In this document: in pieces, positions 1 to 11,121 of the stretch
How positions within the stretch are numbered: position 1 is the first letter of the stretch
Layout of the letters: each line of letters begins with the position of its first letter
Assembly (NCBI GenBank): GCA_949130495.1
Contig: OX422208.1
Location: 399,736,561-399,800,560, forward strand
DNA: 64,000 bases
Direction: 5' to 3'
From: Sambucus nigra
Lineage: Eukaryota > Streptophyta > Magnoliopsida > Dipsacales > Adoxaceae
Program-made: the position numbers and the translations under genes
The notes under the pieces: model-generated
The model's database searches: none
The model's input: only the letters and a program-made list of their open reading frames with translations
What the model was told of the DNA's origin: nothing

Positions 1-611
1 CATGACAATTAAATAATCCTTGGAATTGATATTTGTACCCATGAAATTATAACGGGGTAAAGAAAAAATAGTTATATAGTTAATATATGAATTAAATAAA
101 AATATATCTGTATTATATTGTTTTCCATGATATCATATTAGTTTAAATTTATAACAAATAAGAAAACATGGAAATGAATATGTTGAGAGAAGAAGTTTTT
201 TTCATAGGTTGATTAAAACAAGAAGTTTATCATCAGATGATCATATATATTTAAAGGTAAAATTTAATATATATTTTAAAAAGTGTGTTATTGTACCATT
301 CATTAAAAATAAAATTAAATATAAATTAACCCCCCCTAATCTCTCTCATGTCACCCGTACTCAGGTGTCATCTTCGTACTATCGATTAAAAAAATAAATC
401 GGGATTGATATTTAAAATGCGAAAAAAAATTCTTGCTAAAATCTTTAATTAATCATGCATTAGAATGAAATCAAGAACTAAGTTTAACGATTAAACTTAG
501 GGTTTCAAAAAACAATACCATTACGAATCTTGTTGTGATTCGTATGAGGGGAAATAGTTTCAGGGTCTTGATGATATTGTTGACCATCCAAGGTCTCCAA
601 AAATCTTGTTA
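1..611. other. AT-rich DNA, no gene seen
   Basis: No open frame with protein-like composition and no recognisable element end. Short open stretches are AT-driven. From about 530 the composition becomes more GC-balanced and leads into the 172-bp repeat. Confidence 0.6.
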
Positions 612-1200
612 GAGTTGACTAAAGTCAAATGGGGCTCAGAAGTGCCCAATAGCCTCTAGACGGGGTTCTCGGAGTAAAAAAGACAAATACGTGCGAATCG
701 TAAGGCCGATTCGTGCACGAAAGTGACCGTTGAAAAGGAAATTCAGAGCCATATAAAGGTGAAATGAGCTTCGCTCAGGTGGGAGAGTTGACCAAAGCTA
801 AATGGGGCTCGAGAGCGCCCAGTGGCCTCTAGATCAAGGTTTGGAGTAAAAAGGTGAGTAAGCGCGAACCGTAAGGCTGATTCATGCATAGTATGAATTA
901 TTGGAAAGGGGATTCAGATACCTAGGAAGGTGAAATGAGCTTCGCTCTAGTTGAAGAGTTAACCAAAGTCAAGCGGGGTCGGGAGCACCGGATGACCTCT
1001 AGATTTGGGTTTAGAGCAAAAAGGCGAGTACGTGCAAATCGTTAGGCGGATTTACGCACGGTATGAACTGTTAGAAAGGGGATTCAGAGAACTGTGAAGG
1101 TTCAATGAGCTCCGCTCGAGTTGAAGATTTGAACAGAGTAAAATGAGAATCGAGAGCACTCAGTGGCCTCTAGATCAGGATTTGGAGAAGTGTTTGGGGT
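612..1200. repeat. 172-bp tandem repeat, about 3.5 units
   Basis: Units start near 612, 785, 956 and 1126, so spacing is 170-173 bp. Each has the order GAGTTGACYAAAG, then TGGGGCTC, then GTGGCCTCTAGA, a GATTC-containing segment and an ATGAGCTTCGCTC box. Units are clearly diverged, so the array is old. It lies upstream of a second, 50-bp array and a TATA box, and may be subterminal or 3' untranslated sequence of an old element. No protein is encoded. Confidence 0.8.
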
Positions 1201-1440
1201 CTTAGGGTAGGAGGAGAAGAGCTAGGGACCTAAGGAGGTATTTGGATGGTACTATGATGGGGTGTCTACAAAGCCCTCAACAGGAATGCTTAGAAAAAAT
1301 GAAGGTCATCGAAAGATAGACACCTCAACAATGTTTAAGAGTTTTGGAGGATCGAGGCTTCGATTGGAGATTTAAGAAGTGAATGTTATCGATTCAAAGG
1401 GTTTAGGGAAATTTTGTGGACCTTGGTTAATTTTCTGAAC

Positions 1441-2160
1441 CTAAAGAGTTGAGACAAATAATTCAGAAGGTCGAGGTCAATTCTGCAGACCTAAGGAATT
1501 GAGATGATCGTTTCGGAGGGTCAAGGTTGATTTGGGGACCTAAAGAGTTAGGGTAATCGATTAAAAGGGTCGAGGTCAATTTTACGAACCTAAAGAGTTT
1601 AAGGTGACCAATTCAGAGGGTCAATGTAGATTGTGCGAACCTAAAGAGTTGATGTGACTGATTCATAGGGTCGAGGTCGATTCTGCGAACCAAAAGAGTT
1701 GAGAGTGACTGATTCAGAGGGTCGAGGGCGATTCTACGGACCTAAAGAGTTAAGAGTGACCGATTTAGAGGGTTAATGTCAATTTTGAGGATCTAAAGAG
1801 GTTAAGAGTGATCGATTTAGAGGGTTAAGGTCGATTCTACGAACCTAAAAATTTAAGAGTGATCGATTCAAAGGTTTAAGGTCGATTCGGCAGACCTAAA
1901 GAGTTTGAGGTGATCGATTAAGAGGTTTGAGGTCAATTCTGGGAACCTAAAGAGTTTGAGGTGTGATCGATTCAGAGGGTCGAGGTCGATCCTGTGGACC
2001 TAAAGAGTTGGGAGGACCAATTCAGAGGGTTGAGGTCGATTCTGGAAACCTAAAGAGTTAAGATTGACTGATTCAGAGGATCGAGGTCGATTATGTGGAC
2101 CTAAAGAGTTGAGGAGACAAATTCAGAGGGTCAAAGTCGATTATGTGGACCTAAAAAGTT
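1441..2160. repeat. 50-bp minisatellite, about 15 units
   Basis: The box CTAAAGAGTT recurs near 1441, 1491, 1540, 1590, 1641, 1690, 1742, 1793, 1845, 1896, 1947, 2000, 2050, 2101 and 2151, so the period is 49-53 bp. The rest of each unit resembles GATCGATTCAGAGGGTCGAG followed by GTCGATTCT. Units vary at many sites, with no sign of recent homogenisation. Confidence 0.85.
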
Positions 2161-2495
2161 AAGTTTACGAGAGACATTCGTTCGTTTCGCTGGGGAGCAT
2201 AGGAGTAGTGAGGGACCCTTACGAGTGCTGACACACTTTGTTTAACGGACTTCTCGAAGCTCTTATGTACTTGATACTCTCGGGATTTTTTGAGGATTTT
2301 TGTGAATTTTCTGGACCGTTTTTGATTTTTTTTTTGGAATTTGTGCGATGATATTTAAGGGGTCTGTCGATTGGCATAGTCAGAGGAGTGCCCATCGGCA
2401 TAGGGCATGAACTCCTGAGCTTCTCGAGGGAGGTAAAAGGTTGTTGCCAACAGGCATGATTGGGAGACTGTCGATCGACACAGCCCCTAGCTCCT

Positions 2496-2503
2496 TATAA
2501 AAG
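2496..2503 (+). promoter_or_regulatory. TATA box (TATAAAAG) upstream of a broken gene
   Basis: TATAAAAG sits in a GC-balanced context about 100 bp upstream of an ATG at 2602, followed by a pyrimidine-rich leader. Spacing and surroundings fit a plant core promoter, with transcription expected near 2525-2535. It could instead be the promoter of an old LTR or transposon. Confidence 0.5.
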
Positions 2504-2601
2504 TGGGAGGCCCTCTTCATTTTTACACACCTCCATTCAAGTGAATCTCTTATTTTCTCTCTTGAACAATTAGTTTCGAGCATATTTCTTTGAAATAATT
2601 T

Positions 2602-2736
2602 ATGGAAGGTGCCGCGGATAATGCTTGGATAGCTATTGACGACTGGGCCAACTTGGAGTGACGTGATATTAAGGCGCTGTTGTTGGGGAGTGAGAATACC
2701 TATGATAGTTTTGATACTATTATTGATGATAAAGTT
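2602..2736 (+). pseudogene. 5' exon of an unrecognised gene, cut by element B
   Basis: The ATG at 2602 opens a frame of ordinary, mixed composition (begins MEGAADNAW) with one in-frame TGA near 2659, running to the insertion point at 2736. Beyond element B the frame resumes at 24508 and reaches a splice-donor-like GTAAGT at 24565, as expected if B landed in an exon. I do not recognise the family. The basic RPTRVKNPYG segment after the insertion loosely recalls the linker ahead of Ulp1-type protease domains carried by some plant transposons, but that is weak. It could be a host gene or an old DNA-transposon gene. It is broken by the stop and by the insertion. Confidence 0.45.
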
Positions 2737-3636
2737 TGATGATACCAAAAATGGTATCACTAGGTCACAGCGATAAAGAGCTCAAGAAGGTATTACAATG
2801 GCAGTAAATAAGAAATATATCAGTAAAAGAGAGAATTAAGATGAGGCAAAGAGGTATTAAGCACCAGAATTAAGTGGTTCGACTAAAAGATCTCCTACGT
2901 CCACTGTGCAGTGTGTATAATCCACTAAAATAAGGCTCTAATGGCCTGAATATACAAATAGTCAACTTATCTCTCTCTTGTAGTGAATTTGATAGAGTTT
3001 CTATAGGGTTACTATTTTTTGTCCCCTTTATAAGAGGTAGAAGACAAGTATTTATAGTGCCTAAGGGGTGTAAAGCACCCCCCCCCCCCCCCCCAAGCAT
3101 GTAATAGGCGTGTGATGATGAAGACATCTACTACGATGAGGACAAATGTCCACAACACATGTAACTAATGATGATGCAATCTCCCCTCACGTGAGGGAAT
3201 AATCAAGTTATAACACAATTGCTCACGTGGGATACGCCACCTTGGAACCTTCTACTACTCGTACAGTATGGTGTCGTCTATAGAGGTCTCGACCCGAACG
3301 AGTATGAGGTTACTGATGCAGATCTTGACTCTGATGCAATGCTTGACTTTACTGATACAGTGCTTGGCAAGTGTGGTCTCAACTGAGGGGCTCAGGTCGA
3401 GGTGGCCTAAGCAGGGCATTTCCTGATGTTGGATGAATAGAGGATGATAGACGTCCTTGTTGCTAAAATGCTTCCCTAGAGTCTCGGCCTATTGATAGTC
3501 GAGATTATGAATACGAGGCTGGCCATAGTTCTGGACGAGTCTTGGGAATAACCTGTGAGCTCCTTGTTGAAGCTCGACTGCTAGAGATTGGCCATGGGTC
3601 CCTCATCGTGAGACGAGGTCATACTTGGTTTATTAA
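2737..3636 (-). repeat. 3' LTR of element B
   Basis: It aligns along its length with 23620-24502. Shared marks include the end TGATGATNCCAAAAATGG, a TATTTATA box (minus-strand TATAAATA at 3049-3056) and a GAGGTCATACTTGGT box near the internal edge. A run of 17 C (3078-3094) replaces 6 C at the matching site in the other LTR. The two copies differ at many positions, far more than the LTRs of A or D. The inner boundary near 3636 is uncertain by several bases. Confidence 0.8.
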
Positions 3637-3656
3637 TTACCCCTAGCCCCCAGTCA
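3637..3656 (-). promoter_or_regulatory. Polypurine tract of element B
   Basis: Read on the minus strand, GACTGGGGGCTAGGGG lies immediately upstream of the 3' LTR, which is where plus-strand priming occurs in LTR retrotransposons. It is interrupted by a few pyrimidines. Confidence 0.55.
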
Positions 3657-4586
3657 TCTATGTGAAAAGGTGGCTGGGGGATACGAGTCTGCTTATTCCT
3701 TTGATGAGACATTTTTGACGTGTCAATTGGGTACAACTTGAGACATAAGGGAGTGACACATGTCATAGTTCTAGTTGGGTAGGGTCCATCCCAAGTCCGA
3801 CTTGATGACTGAGCGTTTTGGACTTCACACCCCAAATGATGATACAGTTTGGGAATTGTGTTTAATCATTTCCTGGGTAGTTAAAAACCCTAAAATATTT
3901 CTCTCTCCTGCTTACGTTTACAAACTCTCGCATGTTCCTCTCTCACTAGCCCTGTGCATTTTCTATAACCACACAGCTTATTTATTTCTCTTTCTCCGGT
4001 AGCTAACTTCTTCAGGTATCCCTTCTTACCTTCTTCTCTTATTTTTTTTCCATTAAAACCTTTGAGCTAAGCTATTTGTAGCTTTTTCGGTAAGAATTAG
4101 AGTTTTTCGTTGAGAATTGGAGTGTATTTGGACCTATTTGGGCCTTTCTTAGGGTGTTTTTATGTGGTTGGCAGTGGTTATTACATGGTTGGAGAGGTTT
4201 TTGAGGGTTTTCCGACCTTTTAGACTTTTTTCGGTGACTTTCGATCATTTTCTCCGACCAACTTCAAGGCTGCGTTCTTGGAGTTCTTTCCTGAAAATGT
4301 TTTGAATACCTATTTGATCTTTGGTAAACTTAAGTCAAAGTTGTGAGTTGATTTGTTAGTCATTTGTTATAATTTTCACCCAAGTTGAGTCTTGTCCCTT
4401 GATGTTAAGATGACTGTATAGCCTAGCCGAGGAGTTTCCCAGCCTCGGAGAGTAGTACTTTGAACAAATTAGGACAATAAAATCTAAGGAAGCCGAGAAT
4501 CATACGGCTGGGGCCTTTCCCATTCGTTTAATCTATCCACCTCCCCTAGCCGTCATATACCCTAAGTTACTGAACCTTGTAATCCA

Positions 4587-5924
4587 ATGTTCGTGTCGTC
4601 CTCGTCAGCTGATGACCCTATGCCTACCTTTCAATTGGCCTAGAGTGTTGATTCGTACGAGGAAGCCATGGACTGTGGTTAATCTCAATATGAAGGATCT
4701 GATATGGACGAGGCTTCTTCGTGCATCTCATCTTCCAAAAGAGACGAGTCATCTAATCAATCGAACTCCGTTCATATACTTGAACCTAATGTGGCAATTC
4801 CTCCTCCCCTAGGCACAATTTCTCTCTCGGTTGTAACTGAGACTGAGTTTTCACATAGGTTCCCTAGTGGTGACCCAAATAATCCTCAGGCCAAGGTTAT
4901 AGAAAGCAGTAGTGAGGAGAGTGATGTTGATACGTCCGTTGCTGAGGAATATGAGAGTACTGTATCGAAAGTTGATCTCTTGATCTAGAGGCATCTATAC
5001 GGAATAAATTCTTTTATTTCTATGAGAAAGCCTCTTAAGGAAGAGATAAACTTTCATGGCCGAGAGTGGGAAGTCTATGTCTATGAACATATGTTTAAGC
5101 CTGGCTTCCACTTGCCCATTCACCCTACAATCCGAGCCATTCTGGCTCATCTAAAACTTGCCCCTTCTCAGATTTCTATGAGTGAGTTATCCTTGGCTCT
5201 ATTCTCCTTTGGAAGATAATCCATCAAACTAACCTTCCAGTTATCATATTTCTTACCTGTTACACACCTTCGTCCCCCAAGACTCATCTTGGTTACTACC
5301 ACCATGTAGCTAGGAAGTTCGAGAAGAAGATATTATTAGTCACCCAAACTTTAAACCACAACTGGAAACCTCGTTATGTCTTTTTCTCAGGGGCTTGGGA
5401 GTTTGGTCCAAACCAAGACTGTGAGACCTCTAAGCCTCGGACCCCTCTAAAGTGGAGCAAAGTCTCTGCGTCGGCTAAACTCGATTCGGGGTTGAACCCT
5501 GAGGCCTTTAAGAATGTTGAAGAGATTCGTACACAAGATGATAAAGGTCGCCTCGTGAAGTTTAAACATCTGATGACTCCGTAATATTTAGCTCAAAGAG
5601 GTCTGGGGTCTGGCCCCCTTGCCGAGATATGTAAGTAACTAACCTTGCTAACTGTTGTTTCTTACTTCACATTTATCGATAACTAATCTCTAGGGTTTAT
5701 CTTTTACAGGTCATCCTGAGGGCGTTTCAGACGAGCTTTAGAACAGGGTGGCCCCCAATTTGAGAAAATTTGCTAACAAGCGTGTCCAAAGGACTAAACC
5801 TCCTGCTTCTCAGATAAACAAGTCTACTGCTGGCGGCCCCAGTCGAGCTGATGATGCTGGGAAGAAAAGAAATAGCCGAGCTGATGACACCACAATCACC
5901 AAGCTAATAATTCTTCAACTTTAG
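4587..5924 (+). pseudogene. Antisense ORF of element B (gypsy-type 'Transposase_28'/mobile-domain-like protein), spliced and degenerate
   Basis: This lies antisense to B's gag-pol, between pol and the 3' LTR, where Tat-group elements often carry an extra antisense ORF. The frame opens at ATG 4587, passes in-frame stops near 4641, 4680 and 4986, includes a conserved-looking core at 5022-5217 (FHGREWEVYVYEHMF...), then shifts frame near 5210 and stays open to TAA near 5581. A donor GTAAGT at 5631 and acceptor TTTTACAG ending at 5709 define a 79-bp intron across which the frame is kept. Exon 2 ends at TAG 5922-5924 after a lysine/alanine-rich tail, with one internal TAG. The core resembles the domain annotated as 'putative gypsy type transposon' in plants, recognised from memory only. 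Its function is unknown, and this copy cannot make the full protein. Confidence 0.65.
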
Positions 5925-6090
5925 TCTTGTCTAGCTTTTGATTTTTGCTCTTTTGTAATGACAATCGACCTTTCATGGCCTTGTACTTCTGTAATCTCTA
6001 AACGTTGCTCAAGGAAAAATTCATGTATTGTCTCTACTTTCTCTTATCTTTTAATTAGATCATTAGTAGCATTATTTGAATTGACACAAG

Positions 6091-7698
6091 TCTTCTCTCT
6101 ACCTTCACCAACTTAATGATGTCTAAGGGATATGAATTTAAATTTGAATCCACCAAATTATGATGTTTAATCATAATTCCTCTCTCGTTGTTTTGAGAGT
6201 GTATGGAGAGTGTTGTCTCGTCAATGCACTGTCCTCTCGATAGAGAGAGTGTAACCACCAAGCTAATGATGTTTAATAAATGTACCACAACTAAGTGATT
6301 TTTTAATTTGAATTTACCAAATTATGGTGTTTAACCACAAGTCATCTATCATCATTTTGATAGTGTATAGAGAGTGTCGTCTCGTCCATACACTATCGTC
6401 TCGGCCGAGAGAGTGTAACCACCAAGTTAATTATGTTTAATAAACGAACCATAACTAAGTGATTTTTTAATTTAAATCTACCAAATTATGGCGTTTGACC
6501 ACAAATCCTCTATCGTCATTTTGATAATGTATGGAGAGTGTTGTCTCGTCCATGCACTATCGTCTCGGCCGAGAGAGTGTAACCACCAAGCTAATAATGT
6601 TTAATAAATGAACCACAACTAAGTGATTTTTTAATTTGAATCCACCAAATTATAGTGTTTAACCACAAGTCCTCTCTCGTCATTTTGAGAGTGTATGGAG
6701 AGCGTCGTCTCGTCCATGCACTGTCATCTCATCCGAGAGAGTTTAACCACCAGGCTAATGATGTTTAATAAATGAACCACAACTAAGTGATTTTTTAATT
6801 TGAATTCACCAAATTATGGTGTTTAACCACAAGCCATCTCTCGTCGCTTTGAGAGTGTATGGAGAGTGTCGTCTCGTCCGAGAGTGTGCAACCACCAAGC
6901 TAATAATGTTTAATAAATGAACCACAACTAAGTGATTTTTTAATTTGAATCCACCAAATTATAGTGTCTAGCCACAATTCCTCTCTCGTCATTTTGAGAG
7001 TGTATGGAGAGCGTCGTCTCGTCCATGCACTCTCATCTCATTCGAGAGAGTTTAACCACCAGGCTAATGATGTTTAATAAATGAACCACAACTAAGTGAT
7101 TTTTTAATTTGAATTCACCAAATTATGGTGTTTAACCACAAGTCATCTCTCGTCGTTTTGAGAGTGTATGGAGAGTGTCGTCTCGTCCGAGAGTGTGCAA
7201 CCACCAAGCTAATAATGTTTAATAAATGAACCACAACTAAGTGATTTTTTAATTTGAATCCACCAAATTATAGTGTTTAGCCACAAGTCCTCTCTCGTCA
7301 TTTTGAGAGTGTATGGAGAGTGTCATCTTGTCCATGCACTATCATCTCATCCGAGAGATTTTAACCACCAGGCTAATAATGTTTAATAAATGAACCACAA
7401 CTAAGTGATTTTTTAATTTGAATTCGCCAAATTATGGTGTTTAACCACAAGTCATCTATCGTCGTTTTGAGAGTGTGTGGAGAGTGTCGTCTCGTATGAG
7501 AGTGTGCAACCACCAAGTTAATAATGTTTAATAAATGAACCACAACTAAGTGATTTTTTAATTTGAATCCACCAAATTATAGTGTTTAACCGCAAGTCCT
7601 CTCTCGTCATTTTGAGAGTGTATGAAGAGTGTCATCTCGTCCATGCACTGTCGTCTCTGTCGGGAGAGTGTAACCACAAAGTTAATGATGTTTAATAA
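6091..7698. repeat. 164/145-bp tandem array with a 309-bp higher-order unit
   Basis: The box CCACCAAG or its variants falls at 6255, 6419, 6583, 6747, 6892, 7056, 7201, 7365, 7510 and 7674, giving spacings 164, 164, 164, 145, 164, 145, 164, 145, 164. The short monomer lacks 19 bp, the CATGCACT...CATC segment. The last six spacings form three 309-bp dimers. Every unit has ACAACTAAGTGATTTTTTAA and GAGAGTGTATGGAGAG. The array sits between B's pol end and its antisense ORF. Tandem arrays in this untranslated zone are known in Tat/Ogre-type elements and can seed satellites. Confidence 0.9.
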
Positions 7699-7970
7699 TA
7701 AATCCCCTCGATGTTATTGTCACTCCATGGATAAGGTCAACCCCGTTTGGCTGTCGTATTGTCGAGGGTAACTTAAGTCTACTTCACCACAAATGATGTT
7801 TTATAGCTTAAGATGAGTTGATACAAGCAACAACAAATATTCAAACAATTATACAAAGTATGATAGAACACTTGAGATTTCTATTGAAGTTCATTAATAT
7901 TTCATTCATCATCTAAACCTCATATACACGTATTACCATTAAAGGGAAAGAAACAAGCAAAACTGAGATC

Positions 7971-8147
7971 TTATTGGTAATAATTTTTGAGGTGGTCGGC
8001 ATTACATGGGTTGGAGAATGTCTTTGCTTCTAGGTTTTCCAATCGATACGTCCCTGGCATAACCTCTCCAATCACTCTGTATGGGCCATGCCAATTCGGA
8101 TTAAGCTTGTTAGGCTTCTTCCATGTCTTCTTTAGCACTAGGTTTCC
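7971..8147 (-). pseudogene. C-terminal end of element B integrase
   Basis: The minus-strand frame ends at TAA (7971-7973) and carries the typical Ty3/gypsy integrase tail: LVLKK, then NPNWHGPYRV, then GTYRLENLE and NADHLKNYYQ. It is cut at 8147 by element A. The matching upstream part lies at 18267 and beyond, and the reading frame is continuous across the two sides once A and one copy of the 5-bp target are set aside. This fixes both the insertion point of A and the older age of B. Confidence 0.85.
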
Positions 8148-9590
8148 TGATAAGCACCCAAAACTGTACAATTTATACCCCGAATAGATGTATTTTAGTT
8201 GCTAATTCTCGGCAATTTGGGTCTTATGCGCTTAAATGTTTAATATGCAGGTTTAATGTACGTTGCGGTGTTCAAACGCGTATTTCAAAGCAATTGTGCA
8301 TTTTAATGGAGCTAAATACCCTTATCCTGTATACCAAATTCCCTTACCCTAACCTAACCCATCCTAGCCTAAACTTATCCCTAAACCGTCACCCAAGACC
8401 CGTGTGTGTTGGTTTGTTCCCTTTTTATTTTATTTTAATTTTTTTAGATTTTTAGCTTGAGTCATTTTAATTTTAGGATTATTTTAGCATTTTTTAGGTT
8501 TTATTTCCTATTTTTATATTTTATTTCTATTTTTATTAATATAATTTTATTTTATTTTATTAAGTTTTTAGTTTTAGTTTTTATCTTATTTTATTTTATT
8601 AGGATTAGTTTTTAGGAATTTAGTTTTATTAGATTTTATATTTTTAGGACTTAAGTTTTTATTTAATTTTATATTTTATATTTTTATTTCTTTTATATTA
8701 TTTTAATTTCTTTTTTATATAGCTTAGGATTTTAATTTTTAGTTTTATTATGTTTATTATTTTTAGTTTATTTTATTTTTAGTTAGATTTGATTTTTTAG
8801 TTTTAATTTTATTTTAGGTCTTAGTTTTTATTAAGGGTCCAAATGACACACACACACATAATCCCACCAACTTACCATACACCCTCACCCACCAAATCCC
8901 CCCCCCCCCCCCCACTTCATCTTCAACCTCAAACCCATCACCCTCTCTCTCCTCCATTAACAAAAACAAACCTTCCCTCTCTTCCATGGCATCTAACCTC
9001 TCTCTACTCAAATACAACCCAGCAAACCGCGGTCATACCCCGGCGCTCACCTTTCTCCGACCAACTCGCGCCTCTCTCGCTCCTGAAACTGCGCCGTGAT
9101 TCCCCCTCTACTGCTCCAATCTCCGGCGAACCCACTGCCAAGCCAAACCCCCAGCAGCCGTGTCCCTCTCTCTCTCCTCAACCCGGAACCTCAACCCCGA
9201 CCCTCTGCTCGCCTCCTTACCTCCACGCCGGGCAGCCCTTACAACCAATTCCGGCGACACCTTCCAAAAACCATCTCACCTTTGGCAACAAACAAAACAA
9301 CCCCAATTCAAAAAAACTCGAGATCCATTTTATCCTTTTCCCATTTAACCCACGACTAAAGACCTGCTCTCAAAACCCAACAAAACCCAATAAAATTAAA
9401 CCACATGCTTATTAAACAAACTTATTCCCATTTACCCTAAATACCCCTCAACTACCTTTCTAACCCCAATACCCATTATACCCCCATTTAACAAATCAGA
9501 TTTTATCCTCCCCAACCTCACCCACATGACCTCACACCCCTCACATGCACTCCCTACCTTTTTACCATTATGCCCCTTTGCTCCATTGCA

Positions 9591-9598
9591 TATAAAAT
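9591..9598 (+). promoter_or_regulatory. TATA box of element A 5' LTR
   Basis: TATAAAAT follows a C/T-rich U3-like region and precedes a GA-rich leader. The same box is at 17092-17099 in the 3' LTR. It is the only strong TATA candidate at a sensible place and would make U3 about 1.45 kb long. Confidence 0.65.
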
Positions 9599-10709
9599 GA
9601 AGAAGATGACCCATTTATAGAAAATTCTAGATGAGAGAGCTTTAGATAGGAAATTAGAGAGAGAGAATTGTAGAGAAAATTTCCCTTGTAAATAGTTTTT
9701 CATTTTTTTATTTTTAGATTATTGTGAGTGTAAATATTGTAAGAGAGTTAATTGAGTGAATATTTTAATTTCAAATCATTTGGATGCTCAATTAAGTGGT
9801 GTATGCTTCAATTTGGAAGATTAGAGTTCAACTTTCTCAAGGAGACTTGGTTTGCTTGTTCTATTCTCTTCTCTTTTATTTTAGTAGCCTTGATTATTAA
9901 TTTGTCATGTTTCATATCATGTTAGGCTAACACCCCTTTCAAGGGGTGGGGAAACCCATTATTTTGATGTTAATGTTAATTTAATTAGTTTAATTAAATT
10001 AAAATTCCCTTTGATGATTATTTTTGCAATCTTACTTTTAATTTACGCCTCGAGAGAGGGTAAATGATTTTCGAGAGAAAATCGAGATTCTAGTCTTAAT
10101 TTCCATCTTATAATCGAACTAGAGATAGGTTTTTCTAAAATGTGAAATTATTTCTTTGAATTTCAACTCTAATCATATTTTCATGATCTAAACTAATTTA
10201 GTAAATCAATCCTAACGGGTGATTTGTTAGATGATGTTTAGATCTACATTTTGTGAGTTGTAGGATTGTAAATTTAATCCTCTAAAAGATTATTATTAAA
10301 ATTACATTTGCAACGAGAGTTGATTTGTAATTTCAATATTAATTTGGGACGTTTAATTTGAATAAATTAATTAAATAGATTAACTAGAAATTATGGTATA
10401 ATCCCACTCCTTGATTGTTCTCACAATTATTTTCCTCACTTTATCTCTTATTTTTAGTGTTAGACTTAATTTTTCATTTTAGTCACTTTTTAGTTAGTTG
10501 TTTAGATTAGTTTAGATCTCACCTCACCCTATTGTTTTAATATTGAAAAAGCTAAAAAAATTAGAAAAGTGAAAAAGCACAAAAAGAAAATAAAAAGTGA
10601 ATTACAATTGAATTTGTTCCATTTGCTTTACTCCCTAGAAAGTGGATTGATACCCTTACTTACCGCTACACTTGAGTTTATTTTATTTGTAGGTATTTGA
10701 GGTTTTGAC

Positions 10710-10757
10710 TAACTTGGCTTTCAACAACGACAAACATACGCAAAAGTCAAGTTATCA
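10710..10757 (+). promoter_or_regulatory. Terminal hairpin of 5' LTR, abutting the primer site
   Basis: Bases 10710-10722 pair with 10742-10754: 12 of 13 positions, including one G.U, around a 19-nt loop. The 3' LTR has a stem at the same place built from different bases (18211-18223 with 18246-18258). It would lie in U5 RNA just before the primer site, where retroelements often have a structured U5-primer region. Formation is inferred from pairing only. Confidence 0.6.
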
Positions 10758-10759
10758 AA

Positions 10760-10772
10760 TGGCGCCGTTGCC
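10760..10772 (+). promoter_or_regulatory. Primer binding site of element A (tRNA-Asp)
   Basis: TGGCGCCGTTGCC starts two bases after the LTR and is complementary over 13 nt to the 3' end of plant tRNA-Asp (GGCAACGGCGCCA). tRNA-Asp priming is known for Athila-type and some Tat-type plant elements. Confidence 0.85.
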
Positions 10773-10975
10773 ATTCTTGGGATTGTGAAGCTCGGAGCCG
10801 ATTTCATATTGTAGTTCATTTTTTTTTTCACTTTATTATTTTTGTACCATTTTTATATTTTTAGAAGGCTTGTATTAGGAATTTCTATCATTGCTTGTAT
10901 TGCGGTGCATAGGACACCATTTATTTTTCATTTAAATTTGTAATAATTAAAGACAAGCGTGATAGGGAAACCGGA

Positions 10976-11028
10976 CAAGGTAGAGAGAGGGCGTCCATTG
11001 GCGAGGATTTAGAAGCCTCTCTACCTTG
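10976..11028 (+). promoter_or_regulatory. Leader hairpin 1 of element A (12-bp stem)
   Basis: CAAGGTAGAGAG (10976-10987) is perfectly complementary to CTCTCTACCTTG (11017-11028), enclosing 29 nt. It lies in the untranslated leader about 200 nt after the primer site, where dimerisation or packaging signals would be expected. Function not known. Confidence 0.6.
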
Positions 11029-11099
11029 GGTCGGTAGGACTCCCGGGGATGACTGAGATTGGCGTATTCTCCTCCCGGTCGACTCAAAATTTTCGGCAC

Positions 11100-11121
11100 C
11101 CCACGGCGTAAAAACCGTGGG
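11100..11121 (+). promoter_or_regulatory. Leader hairpin 2 of element A (7-bp GC-rich stem)
   Basis: CCCACGG (11100-11106) pairs with CCGTGGG (11115-11121) around an 8-nt A-rich loop. With hairpin 1 it makes the leader unusually structured for such AT-rich DNA. Function unknown. Confidence 0.55.

Larger units (their letters stand above)
8148..10757 (+). repeat. 5' LTR of element A
   Basis: This 2,610-bp LTR has a very AT-rich block at about 8430-8830, a C16 run at 8898-8913, and a C/T-rich block (8840-9560) that keeps open frames on both strands. The TATA box is at 9591 and a transcribed part follows. The last 48 bp form a hairpin just before the TGGCGCC primer site. Confidence 0.92.

Noticed and set aside
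6091..7698. Regular repeats considered as a CRISPR array
   Set aside because: Units are contiguous diverged monomers without spacers, in a plant retrotransposon.
8340..8390. Telomere-like CCCTAACCTAACCC stretch
   Set aside because: It is short, irregular, part of A's LTR and present in both LTR copies; it does not repeat the plant CCCTAAA unit.
8843..9415. 190-codon Pro/Thr/Ser-rich open frame in A's LTR (again at 16347-16916)
   Set aside because: It lies in the C/T-rich U3 upstream of the TATA box, is open on both strands in part, and its composition follows the low-complexity DNA.
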